Below are positions 1-4,494 of a DNA stretch of 6,239 nucleotides, piece after piece (position 1 is the stretch's first letter; every line of letters starts with the position of its first letter). Location of the stretch: assembly GCA_045538075.1 (NCBI GenBank), contig JAZSQT010000064.1:1-6239 (forward strand), read 5' to 3'. The position numbers were made by a program, and so were the translations under genes. The notes under the pieces are model-generated. The model was not told where the DNA came from and did no database searches. It was given only the letters and a program-made list of their open reading frames with translations. The DNA comes from JAZSQT01 sp045538075 (GTDB lineage: Bacteria; Chrysiogenota; Deferribacteres; Deferribacterales; Mucispirillaceae).

Positions 1-300
1 TATATTATCTATTTTACCATTACCACTGAAATAAATAATATTACCTTCTTCTCCTTTTAATATGCTACCTCCTGCTTCTGATACTTCTTTAAAAGTTAAA
101 AAGCGTGGATCATTAAAGTTTTTAGCAACATTTGAAAGTAAGAAGTGATTAAAACCAGTATATTCTCTTCCACTCTTTGCATTAAAAGGCTTAATACCAT
201 TAGATTGCCAAGGAATTATACCTTTCTCTAAATTTGCAATAACTTGTTGAGTAAGAATTTCTGCTACACTTTGTTTTTTTGTTTTGTTTGTTTTTTTCAT
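1..300 (-). CDS. ArdC-like antirestriction protein, N-terminal domain (partial, runs off the window)
   Basis: Only the first 100 codons are inside the window; the rest lies beyond base 1. After a basic start (MKKTNKTKKQ) the protein reads VAEILTQQVIANLEKG, IIPWQ (about 28-32), a GREYTGFNHFLLS block (about 44-56), DPRFLTFKEV (about 64-73), GGSILKGEEG and IIYF. This order of Trp-containing, TG-N-F-L, DPR-hydrophobic-TF and GG-KGE-G motifs is typical of the N-terminal single-stranded-DNA-binding domain of ArdC/TraC-type antirestriction proteins (DUF1738/ArdC-N). In that family a zincin-like metallopeptidase domain usually follows; it would be outside this window. Family members protect incoming conjugative DNA from restriction. 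The start is supported by AAGGAG eight bases upstream. The leader carries a small hairpin also found before ssb at 6110. Family assignment is confident; the exact activity is inference. Confidence 0.85.
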   Translation of the reverse strand, partial: MKKTNKTKKQSVAEILTQQVIANLEKGIIPWQSNGIKPFNAKSGREYTGFNHFLLSNVAKNFNDPRFLTFKEVSEAGGSILKGEEGNIIYFSGNGKIDNI

Positions 301-314
301 TTTAATTTCTCCTT

Positions 315-327
315 GTCTTTTTCAGAC
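315..327 (-). promoter_or_regulatory. Leader hairpin upstream of ardC-like gene, shared with ssb leader
   Basis: On the - strand GTCT-GAAAA-AGAC lies directly upstream of the AAGGAG ribosome-binding site. An identical 13-base element sits in the same place before the ssb gene (6124-6136), with the same T/A-rich flank. The stem is only 4 bp, so it is more likely a conserved leader or protein target than a terminator. Shared regulation of the two genes is inferred. Confidence 0.45.
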
Positions 328-352
328 TATTTTTATTATTTTTTTTATATAA

Positions 353-386
353 ATTATACGCAGTTATGCGTGTTATAACGTTATAA
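353..386 (-). promoter_or_regulatory. Putative ardC-like promoter with overlapping palindromes
   Basis: A perfect -10 box TATAAT (353-358, - strand) lies about 50 bases upstream of the start codon. The -35 region is weak (ACGTTA at 17-bp spacing). Two palindromes cover the area upstream of the -10: ACGCA-N4-TGCGT at 358-371 and the perfect 14-base TTATAACGTTATAA at 373-386. A weak -35 overlapped by palindromes is the usual look of a repressed or activator-dependent promoter. No regulator gene is in the window, so the binding protein is unknown. Confidence 0.5.
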
Positions 387-404
387 AGTTTTCATAAACT
401 TTAT
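383..404. repeat. AAAGTTT/AAACTTT inverted repeat, copy 1
   Basis: ATAAAGTTT and AAACTTTAT arms (9 bp) around a 4-base loop TCAT. It is one of five such hairpins in the window (also 460-479, 3995-4018, 5129-5152 and 6147-6167), each just left of a small-peptide module. It is AT-rich and may act as a weak bidirectional terminator. Confidence 0.6.
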
Positions 405-434
405 CTTTACTACTCTTAATTAATTTATAGTAAT

Positions 435-447
435 ACGCATAATGCGT
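435..447. repeat. ACGCAT/ATGCGT inverted repeat
   Basis: ACGCAT-A-ATGCGT is a 6-bp-arm palindrome with a single central base. The same ACGCA/TGCGT core recurs at 358-371 and 881-901, and as TCGCA/TGCGA at 980-993. Recurrence of one core at different spacing suggests a protein-binding site or an iteron-like element. Function is unknown. Confidence 0.45.
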
Positions 448-459
448 CATTGAATAATG

Positions 460-479
460 AAAAGTTTTTACAAACTTTT
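460..479. terminator. AAAGTTT/AAACTTT hairpin, possible end of module A1 sense transcript
   Basis: AAAAGTTT and AAACTTTT arms (8 bp) around a 4-base loop. On the + strand it is followed by a T-rich stretch; on the - strand it is followed by a shorter T stretch. It is the first stable hairpin downstream of the A1 peptide gene after the GGGGAG/CTCCCC hairpin, and so a candidate 3' end for a longer A1 mRNA. Confidence 0.4.
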
Positions 480-491
480 TTGATTTTTTAC

Positions 492-520
492 TTGAAATTT
501 ACAAGGAGGTGATGTAATAT
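492..520 (+). promoter_or_regulatory. Antisense RNA promoter of module A1
   Basis: TTGAAA (492-497), a 17-base spacer and TAATAT (515-520) form a near-consensus sigma-A promoter, predicting a start near 526-527. The spacer contains AAGGAGGTGAT and the -10 is followed by an ATG, which imitate a start site on the + strand. Transcripts from this promoter would lack that Shine-Dalgarno. Conservation among the three A copies starts at the -35 box, favouring promoter function. Confidence 0.7.
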
Positions 521-526
521 GTTTGA

Positions 527-638
527 AGCAATAAGGGGAGTTGGTAAGGGCTCCCCTATTGTAATAGAACTATTTAAATAGCTCTATTAAAAGTTTAATG
601 GCTTTTAGAGCCATTAGAATAATTCTAATGGCTCTTTC
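527..638 (+). ncRNA. Predicted antisense RNA of module A1 (type I antitoxin-like)
   Basis: Predicted RNA of about 112 nt, complementary to the last three-quarters of the peptide gene on the opposite strand. It can fold into three hairpins. The first is CAATA plus GGGGAG against CTCCCC plus TATTG (529-561, one bulged A, TTGG in the loop). The second is the near-perfect palindrome around CTATTTAAATAG (562-589). The third is a terminal 13-bp stem AGAGCCATTAGAA (607-619) with its complement (623-635), followed by TTT. The terminal U-tract is short, so termination may be leaky. A competing stem, AATGGC (598-603) with GCCATT (610-615), is possible. No protein is encoded behind a usable ribosome-binding site. 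The antitoxin role is inferred from layout. Confidence 0.65.
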
Positions 639-662
639 AAGCACTATTAAAACTATCTTCAT
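570..662 (-). CDS. Small amphipathic membrane-active peptide, A1 (type I toxin-like, 30 aa)
   Basis: The 30 codons begin MKIVLIVLERAIR and end LLIELFK. The peptide is almost all Leu/Ile/Val/Ala with charges every 3-4 residues (Lys2, Glu9, Arg10, Arg13, Lys20, Lys23, Glu27, Lys30), as expected of one amphipathic helix. Size and composition resemble TisB/DinQ-type toxins, which depolarise the inner membrane, but no homologous family is recognised. The Shine-Dalgarno AAGGAGGTGAT (669-679) is exceptional. An ATG four bases upstream (666) is better spaced but gives only nine residues (MNEDSFNSA). The downstream ATG is chosen because only its frame is conserved in copy A2 and alignable to B1 and B2. 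A hairpin inside the gene doubles as the antisense RNA's terminator. The toxin role is inference. Confidence 0.8.
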   Translation of the reverse strand: MKIVLIVLERAIRIILMALKAIKLLIELFK

Positions 663-712
663 TCATATATCACCTCCTTATACAGCAAACTAATTGTGCT
701 TACCATCACACA

Positions 713-740
713 ACCATACTACGTTGCTATACTCTGTAAA
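713..740 (-). promoter_or_regulatory. Putative promoter of A1 peptide mRNA
   Basis: On the - strand TTTACA (735-740), a 16-base spacer and TATGGT (713-718) precede the peptide gene, giving a leader of about 40-45 nt. The whole block 669-741 is identical in A2, including a TTGTG/CACAA inverted repeat between promoter and Shine-Dalgarno. The boxes are imperfect, so the exact start is uncertain. Confidence 0.4.
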
Positions 741-880
741 TTCTTATAATCCTTTAATTATTAAATATAATTAGTTATTATGAACTTTTTTAATTGATTG
801 ATTAAAAATAATCTAATTGACTATTTTTAGACGTAACTATCCTGTTATTTTCTTGATTATTTTTGTTCTTTCTTGATTTT

Positions 881-1021
881 TTACGCAAAAACACTGCGTA
901 AATATATTTAATCGTTTAATGCTATCCCTTCTGATAGCGTTGGTAGAGTAATACACAGATATTTCTGTATATTCTTTGGTCGCAATAATGCGAGTTCCTT
1001 AAAATTAAGGATGATAAATAT
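881..1021 (-). ncRNA. Candidate structured RNA or origin-like hairpin array downstream of topB
   Basis: This is the body of the gene-free stretch 742-1132. Five inverted repeats follow each other: CCTTA/TAAGG (997-1010), TCGCA/TGCGA (980-993), ACAGA/TCTGT (955-968), GCTATC/GATAGC (921-938, extendable to 9 bp with one wobble) and TTACGCA/TGCGTAA (881-901). A consensus leftward promoter immediately precedes them (1028-1056). I see no reading frame with a ribosome-binding site. The array could be a small RNA of about 130-140 nt (for example a counter-transcript controlling copy number), the leader of a longer transcript, or DNA hairpins of a single-strand origin or oriT. No U-tract follows the last hairpin, so the 3' end is unclear. 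The rest of the gap (742-880) is AT-rich with a GATTA/TAATC inverted repeat and nothing else I can name. Confidence 0.45.
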
Positions 1022-1027
1022 AGTTTA

Positions 1028-1056
1028 TATATACGATTATTAAATTATTTTGTCAA
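1028..1056 (-). promoter_or_regulatory. Strong sigma-A-type promoter pointing left
   Basis: On the - strand the perfect -35 TTGACA (1051-1056), exactly 17 bases, and TATATA (1028-1033). It is the best-looking promoter in the window, yet no protein gene follows. Transcription would start near 1021 and run through the hairpin array. Confidence 0.65.
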
Positions 1057-1132
1057 TAAATAACTAAATTTATAAAAAGTCTTCTATATTGCCAAATTTA
1101 TAATAATTTTAGAATTTACCAATTATTAATTA

Positions 1133-3241
1133 TTAATTATTTATAAATTCTATACCCCAACCGTATTTATCATGTTTAAATAATTTTATATTTTTTGTAT
1201 ATTGTGAACCAGTTTTTGATTTTAATTTAAGTTCATAATAACCTTTATCGTTATATGATTTAAATAAATCTATTGCCATTTTTTTAGATATACTTCCAAT
1301 TCCTACAAATGATAATTTATTTTTCCATAATACAAAATCACACTCTTTATCACTACAAGAGAAACCTTTAGTAAATTCTATAATATCATTATCGCATACA
1401 GGGCATTTACCTATAGTTTCTTTTTCTTGCTTCTTTTCTTTTGATATACCACTCATATCCTTGCTTTTTATTGAGTTTACTAAAAAAACAACGGATTCTT
1501 TAGTTGATTTCATAAAATTGTCTGAGTTAGGAATTTTTCCTTCAGCAATATCATCAAGAGCTTGTTCCCATAAAGCAGTATAAGCTGGGTCGCAAACCTG
1601 CTCATCTTTTATTTTTTCTATTAACTTGTTGCCTTCAGAAGTTATGATAATATTCTTACCTTTTAATTCTGCATAACCCCTACTGATAATTTTTTCTAAT
1701 ATACTTGCTTGTGTAGCTGGAGTGCCTATTCCTGCTACATCCTTTAACATTTTTTTCAATGTCTCATCTTTTACAAAATTATGTGCATTCTCCATTGCAG
1801 AAATTAGTGTTCCATCAGTATAATGTTTCGGTGGTGTTGTCTCTTTTTCTGCTATTTGAACATTGCCATTTATTTCTTCATCTTTTGTTATTTCTGGCAA
1901 AATTTCTGCTTTATCTTCATTTCCATATATATCTTTCCAACCATTATCTATTGTAGTATTTCCTGTAACTTTAAATTTTTTACCCTCAATATCTATTATT
2001 ATTTCAGTATTTTCATATAGATACGGAGGATAAAAAACTGCTATGAAACGATTACAGATCAATTCATATACTAATTGCTCATTTTTAGATAATTTATCTG
2101 GTTTTATACCAGTAGGAATAATAGCATAATGATCTGTTAATTTTTCATTATTAAAAACTCTCTTATTATCTTTTTGGATATTACAACGATTAATATCGTA
2201 TCCATTATTTCCTAATAATTTAACTGTTTTTTCAGCTAATGAAACCATTGATTCTTCTAATGCTTCACTCCCAGAACGTGGATACGTTGTATATTTATTA
2301 TCATATAATGATTGTAAAATAGATAGAGTATCGCTTGCACGTATGCCATATTTACTATTTGCATCTTTTTGTATTGATGATAATGAATATAACATAGGTG
2401 GTTTTTCTGCTTTTTTATTTTTATCTATAGATATTACTTTACCTATTTTATTTTTAAAATCTGAATACAAATTTTTACAATCTGCTTCTTTTTCAAATTG
2501 TTTTATTTTACCATCATCACTTATCATTTTTCCTTTAAAAGTGGAATTATTTTTAATAAAAATACAATCTATCTCATAATATTTTGAAGCAATAAAATTT
2601 GAAATTTCATTAAAACGTTTTGCAAGTATGTATAATGTAGGTGTCTGAACACGACCTATGGAAACAACACTACCTCCAGCTTTTAATGTTGCTACTCTTG
2701 TTGCATTTATACCTATTAACCAATCAGCTTGCTGTCTTGCAAGTGCTGCATAATATAATCTATCATAATCTTTTAATGGTTTTAAATTTTTCATAGATTT
2801 TTCTATTTCATCTGGTGTTAAAGCTCCAGAAGTCCAAAATCTAAATAATTCTTTCCCAGATTTATATGTTATTCCAGATTGTAAAAGAATAAGCCGTGCT
2901 ATTAATTCTCCTTCACGCTCAGCATCAGTTGCAATAATAATACGTTTAACATCATTTCTTTTTAAATTTTTGGATATGGTATTAAATAATCCTTTTACCT
3001 CTTTTGATACCTTATATTTAAATTGTTCTGGTATAATTGGCAAATTATCCATAGACCATGTCTTTAAATTTTCATCATAATCTTCTGGGTCATATAAACT
3101 TATTAAATGTCCTCTTGCATAACATATAACATAAGACGAACTTTCATAAAATCCGTCTTCTTTTTTGAATTTTTCTTTTAAGCCTTTCGTAAAATCTTGT
3201 GCCTGACTTGGTTTTTCGCATAAAATTAAAGTTTTACTCAT
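1133..3241 (-). CDS. topB: DNA topoisomerase III (type IA), mobile-element type
   Basis: A 702-residue type IA topoisomerase, which passes single strands through a transient 5'-phosphotyrosine break and resolves replication or transfer intermediates. Motifs in order: N-terminal TOPRIM start TLILCEKPSQA with Glu9 (4-14); the acidic metal triad in DAEREGE (106-112); the SIGRVQTPTL block (194-203); catalytic Tyr320 in TTYPRSGSEAL; HYAIIPT (371-377); GIGTPATQASILE (504-516); a Cys4 zinc ribbon with C613, C616, C629 and C634; and a C-terminal topoisomerase repeat from about 648 (ISKKMAIDL, LKLKSKTG). All catalytic residues are present and it appears full length. The start has AGGAG nine bases upstream and lies 16 bases after the zinc-ribbon gene, implying an operon. 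Plasmid and ICE topB genes commonly accompany ssb and ardC genes, as here. Confidence 0.95.
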   Translation of the reverse strand: MSKTLILCEKPSQAQDFTKGLKEKFKKEDGFYESSSYVICYARGHLISLYDPEDYDENLKTWSMDNLPIIPEQFKYKVSKEVKGLFNTISKNLKRNDVKRIIIATDAEREGELIARLILLQSGITYKSGKELFRFWTSGALTPDEIEKSMKNLKPLKDYDRLYYAALARQQADWLIGINATRVATLKAGGSVVSIGRVQTPTLYILAKRFNEISNFIASKYYEIDCIFIKNNSTFKGKMISDDGKIKQFEKEADCKNLYSDFKNKIGKVISIDKNKKAEKPPMLYSLSSIQKDANSKYGIRASDTLSILQSLYDNKYTTYPRSGSEALEESMVSLAEKTVKLLGNNGYDINRCNIQKDNKRVFNNEKLTDHYAIIPTGIKPDKLSKNEQLVYELICNRFIAVFYPPYLYENTEIIIDIEGKKFKVTGNTTIDNGWKDIYGNEDKAEILPEITKDEEINGNVQIAEKETTPPKHYTDGTLISAMENAHNFVKDETLKKMLKDVAGIGTPATQASILEKIISRGYAELKGKNIIITSEGNKLIEKIKDEQVCDPAYTALWEQALDDIAEGKIPNSDNFMKSTKESVVFLVNSIKSKDMSGISKEKKQEKETIGKCPVCDNDIIEFTKGFSCSDKECDFVLWKNKLSFVGIGSISKKMAIDLFKSYNDKGYYELKLKSKTGSQYTKNIKLFKHDKYGWGIEFINN

Positions 3242-3257
3242 TTTCTTCTACTCCTAT

Positions 3258-3386
3258 TTAACCACAGATACTATAACCACATACTTCACACTTAATACAT
3301 CCTTCTATATGACGTAACCTATTACCACAGTATGGACACACCTTAAAACCATAATTAAAAATATTAAAAATAAAATAACGAAACAT
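3258..3386 (-). CDS. Mini zinc-ribbon protein (42 aa) upstream of topB
   Basis: A short gene behind a clear Shine-Dalgarno (TGGAGG, about eight bases before ATG). The product has an aromatic-rich N-terminus (MFRYFIFNIFNYGF), then a four-cysteine knuckle: C17PYC20, spacer NRLRHIEG, C30IKC33, followed by C36GYSIC41. It is probably a zinc-binding ribbon. The CPxCG...EGC.KC..CGYS.C pattern resembles the C-terminal tail of adenosylcobalamin-dependent ribonucleotide reductases and other rubredoxin-like knuckles, so it may be a detached zinc-ribbon module. The stop codon lies 16 bases before the topB start, so the two are almost certainly co-transcribed. A role helping TopB or binding nucleic acid is only a guess. 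Confidence 0.8.
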   Translation of the reverse strand: MFRYFIFNIFNYGFKVCPYCGNRLRHIEGCIKCEVCGYSICG

Positions 3387-3419
3387 ATATTTATCCTCCA
3401 ATTAATATTAATAATCTGT

Positions 3420-3435
3420 AGTGATTTTTTTCACT
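3420..3435. promoter_or_regulatory. Inverted repeat between divergent topB operon and DUF736-like gene
   Basis: AGTGA-T6-TCACT lies about 34 bases upstream of the zinc-ribbon start and about 55 bases upstream of the rightward gene. It is well placed to be an operator for both. A second imperfect repeat, GCTCTTAAA / TTTAAGGAGC with one bulged base, follows at about 3440-3462 and would fold over the first ribosome-binding site on the + strand. I see no convincing -35/-10 pair for either direction. Confidence 0.35.
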
Positions 3436-3470
3436 ATTCGCTCTTAAACAAATTTAAGGAGCTAAAAAAA

Positions 3471-3503
3471 ATGATAAGGAGATATAAACATGGCTCAAAA
3501 TGA
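3471..3503 (+). CDS. Possible 10-residue leader peptide overlapping the DUF736-like gene start
   Basis: ATG at 3471 has AAGGAG (3456-3461) nine bases upstream and encodes MIRRYKHGSK before TGA at 3501-3503. It overlaps the start of the next gene (ATG at 3490) in another frame, which would allow translational coupling. Its reading frame contains the second ribosome-binding site. There is no second copy to test conservation, so it may be chance. Confidence 0.3.
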   Translation: MIRRYKHGSK

Positions 3504-3957
3504 AAAAAATAATACTTTGAATCCTGTTGCTGCAGGTGTTGCTTGGACTTATGAAAAGAATGGCAAAATATTTTATTCTGCAATAGTTGATTTTGGATTT
3601 TTAGGAGGTAAAACACAATTTTTTATCTTTAAAAGAGATAAATCTAATGATAATCCAGAAAAAAATAACCCTGATTATACTATTAGAAAATCGTATTCTG
3701 AAGAAGGTGAAAGTTATTTATATCCAATTGGTTCCCTATGGATAAAAGAAAAAGAAAAAGACGGTGAAAAAATTAAATATCTTTCTGGAATCCTATCAGC
3801 TGGTGTCCATGGCGAATATGTTATTCAAGTAACTAATATTAACTATAAAGAAACTAAAAAAGATGACGCTCCAGAAAAACGTATTAGAATATTTATCTCA
3901 CGTGAAATTAATAATAATAAAGTATCAAATAAAAATGATGATGATGTTCCTTTTTAA
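3490..3957 (+). CDS. DUF736-like protein with SSB-type acidic C-terminal tail
   Basis: A 155-residue protein with no signal peptide or membrane segment. The first half has WTYEKNGKIFYSAIV (19-33), FFIFKRDK (44-51) and NNPDYTI (59-65). The last resembles the N-P-D-Y-R-I signature of DUF736, small proteins common on conjugative elements. The second half, IGSLWIKEKEKDGEKIKYLSGIL (about 80-102) followed by VIQVTN, looks like the usual N-terminus of the same fold, so the protein may be two DUF736-like halves or a rearranged one. It ends DDDVPF, the acidic-Pro-Phe tip by which bacterial SSB recruits partner proteins. I infer a single-stranded-DNA-associated role. The start has AAGGAG eight bases upstream. 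It is the only conventional gene on the + strand. Confidence 0.75.
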   Translation: MAQNEKNNTLNPVAAGVAWTYEKNGKIFYSAIVDFGFLGGKTQFFIFKRDKSNDNPEKNNPDYTIRKSYSEEGESYLYPIGSLWIKEKEKDGEKIKYLSGILSAGVHGEYVIQVTNINYKETKKDDAPEKRIRIFISREINNNKVSNKNDDDVPF

Positions 3958-3960
3958 AAC

Positions 3961-3984
3961 AAAAAAAGCCCTACTAAGTAGGGC
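3961..3984 (-). terminator. Rho-independent terminator facing left (GCCCTAC/GTAGGGC)
   Basis: A 7-bp GC-rich stem, GCCCTAC-TAA-GTAGGGC (3968-3984), is followed on the - strand by seven T. It stops leftward transcripts from module B1 before they enter the convergent DUF736-like gene. The same hairpin with a different loop follows ssb at 5664-5688, and a decayed version lies near 5096-5120. Confidence 0.8.
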
Positions 3985-3994
3985 AAAATTAGAT

Positions 3995-4018
3995 AATAAA
4001 GTTTTCGTAAACTTTATT
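3995..4018. terminator. AATAAAGTTT/AAACTTTATT inverted repeat, copy 3
   Basis: A 10-bp perfect AT stem with a 4-base loop TCGT. On the + strand it is followed by TGTTTTC, so it may end the DUF736-like transcript (stop at 3957). It is conserved at the same position in module B2. Confidence 0.5.
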
Positions 4019-4029
4019 TGTTTTCATTA

Positions 4030-4057
4030 TTGATTTTTTTTATTTTTTATGTAAGAT
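4030..4057 (+). promoter_or_regulatory. Antisense RNA promoter of module B1
   Basis: TTGATT (4030-4035), a 16-base T-rich spacer and TAAGAT (4052-4057), predicting a start near 4064. The same boxes at the same spacing occur in B2 (TTGACT and TAAGAT). No ribosome-binding site follows; the nearest ATG gives only MEKG. Confidence 0.65.
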
Positions 4058-4061
4058 ATGG

Positions 4062-4091
4062 AAAAAGGTTAGGTGCGTGGAACACCTAACC
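4062..4091 (-). terminator. Terminator of B1 peptide mRNA
   Basis: On the - strand a perfect 9-bp GGTTAGGTG/CACCTAACC stem with a 7-base loop is followed by five T. It lies 16 bases after the peptide stop codon. On the other strand the same hairpin forms the 5' end of the antisense RNA. Confidence 0.8.
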
Positions 4092-4183
4092 ACAATAACA
4101 GAGACACTATTTAAATAGTTTGATTATCTCTATTATTGTTTTTAGTAATTTAGAAACTGCCATAATTATAATGGCAGTTTTTT
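4064..4183 (+). ncRNA. Predicted antisense RNA of module B1 (type I antitoxin-like)
   Basis: About 120 nt, starting just before the GGTTAGGTG/CACCTAACC hairpin (4067-4091). A middle stem pairs CAATAACAGAGA (from 4092) with TCTCTATTATTG around CTATTTAAATAG. The RNA ends at a strong terminator, AAACTGCCAT (4154-4163) with ATGGCAGTTT (4171-4180) and six T (4178-4183). The corresponding stems in B2 differ in sequence but still pair. The RNA covers most of the B1 peptide gene in antisense. Function as antitoxin is inferred. Confidence 0.7.
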
Positions 4184-4208
4184 CAATTATAACTAAAACT
4201 TTTTCCAT
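4107..4208 (-). CDS. Small amphipathic membrane-active peptide, B1 (type I toxin-like, 33 aa)
   Basis: The 33 codons start MEKVLVIIEKTA and end EIIKLFK. The charges Glu9, Lys10, Lys20, Lys23, Glu27 and Lys30, and Leu5, coincide with those of the A1 and A2 peptides without gaps; B peptides are three residues longer at the C-terminus. A continuous hydrophobic run (IIIMAV) suggests membrane insertion. The Shine-Dalgarno GAGGAGG (4219-4225) is ten bases from the ATG. The gene is bracketed by its own terminator (4062-4091), and the antisense RNA terminator lies inside it. It sits downstream of module A2 and is convergent with the DUF736-like gene. I assign it as a type I toxin candidate; a secreted amphipathic peptide is the alternative. 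Confidence 0.8.
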   Translation of the reverse strand: MEKVLVIIEKTAIIIMAVSKLLKTIIEIIKLFK

Positions 4209-4326
4209 ATTTATATTACCTCCTCGTTTATATTTTCAAACAGTTATAAACCATTTGAATAATTAAATTCAGAAGTATTCTTACAATATTAATTAATTAG
4301 TTATTACGAACTTTTTTTATTTTTTA

Positions 4327-4355
4327 TTGAAATTTACAAGGAGGTGATGTAATAT
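4327..4355 (+). promoter_or_regulatory. Antisense RNA promoter of module A2
   Basis: TTGAAA (4327-4332), 17 bases, TAATAT (4350-4355), identical to A1 and A3. Predicted start near 4361-4362. Confidence 0.7.
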
Positions 4356-4361
4356 GTTTGA

Positions 4362-4469
4362 AGCAATAAGGGGAGTTGGTGTCTCCCCTATTGTAATAGA
4401 ACTATTTAAATAGCTCTATTAAGATTTTTATTGTTTTTAAAGTCATCAGAATGACTCTGATGACTTTTT
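4362..4469 (+). ncRNA. Predicted antisense RNA of module A2 (type I antitoxin-like)
   Basis: About 108 nt. The first two hairpins are as in A1 but with a shorter loop (TTGGTGT). It ends at a 12-bp stem, AAAGTCATCAGA (4439-4450) with TCTGATGACTTT (4456-4467), followed by a T run. Compared with A1, the terminator stem has paired substitutions (AGCCATTAGA versus AGTCATCAGA, with matching changes opposite), so the fold is conserved. Confidence 0.7.
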
Positions 4470-4494
4470 CAAACAAATTCAAAAATTTCTTCAT
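4402..4494 (-). CDS. Small amphipathic membrane-active peptide, A2 (type I toxin-like, 30 aa)
   Basis: The 30 codons start MKKFLNLFEKVIR and end ILIELFK, the same length as A1. Conserved positions include Lys2, Leu5, Glu9, Arg13, Lys20, Lys23, Glu27 and the C-terminal IELFK; other positions are conservative exchanges. This is strong evidence for a real coding frame despite its size. The Shine-Dalgarno AAGGAGGTGAT is shared with A1. An upstream ATG at 4498 gives the nine-residue MNEEIFEFV in another frame, overlapping the true start. The gene follows the 149-residue gene in the same direction. The toxin role is inferred. Confidence 0.8.
   Translation of the reverse strand: MKKFLNLFEKVIRVILMTLKTIKILIELFK

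Larger units (their letters stand above)
492..741. repeat. Peptide/antisense module, subfamily A, copy 1 (A1)
   Basis: This unit recurs at 4327-4573 and begins again at 6181. The left edge of identity is exactly the -35 box of the rightward promoter. The left about 95 bases match copy A2 except for a 3-base difference in a hairpin loop. The right 73 bases (669-741) are identical to 4501-4573. The core between (about 589-665) has diverged while the peptide it encodes is conserved in length and charge pattern. Confidence 0.9.
3961..4318. repeat. Peptide/antisense module, subfamily B, copy 1 (B1)
   Basis: Aligns end to end with 5096-5451, including the left terminator hairpin, the AATAAAGTTT inverted repeat, the antisense promoter, both RNA hairpins and a right leader. 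The 70 bases at 4218-4287 are identical to 5351-5420. The peptide-coding core has diverged. It abuts module A2 directly on its right. Confidence 0.9.

Noticed and set aside
919..951. 10-codon + strand ORF starting ATGCTATCC
   Set aside because: No ribosome-binding site, and it lies inside the hairpin array transcribed from the opposite strand.
918..1000. tRNA-like stretch on the + strand (GTTGGTAGAGTAATACA, later GGTCGCAATAATGCGAGTTC)
   Set aside because: The D-arm-like words are suggestive, but there is no 7-base anticodon loop on a 5-bp stem, no TTCRA T-loop and no acceptor stem. At most it is a decayed tRNA or chance.
1759..2579. Three + strand frames of 65-78 codons
   Set aside because: They lie entirely opposite the topB coding sequence, lack Shine-Dalgarno sequences, and have low-complexity Phe/Leu/Ile composition typical of antisense frames.
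3434..3616. 60-codon - strand frame
   Set aside because: It is antisense to the start of the DUF736-like gene, and its start is not preceded by a ribosome-binding site.
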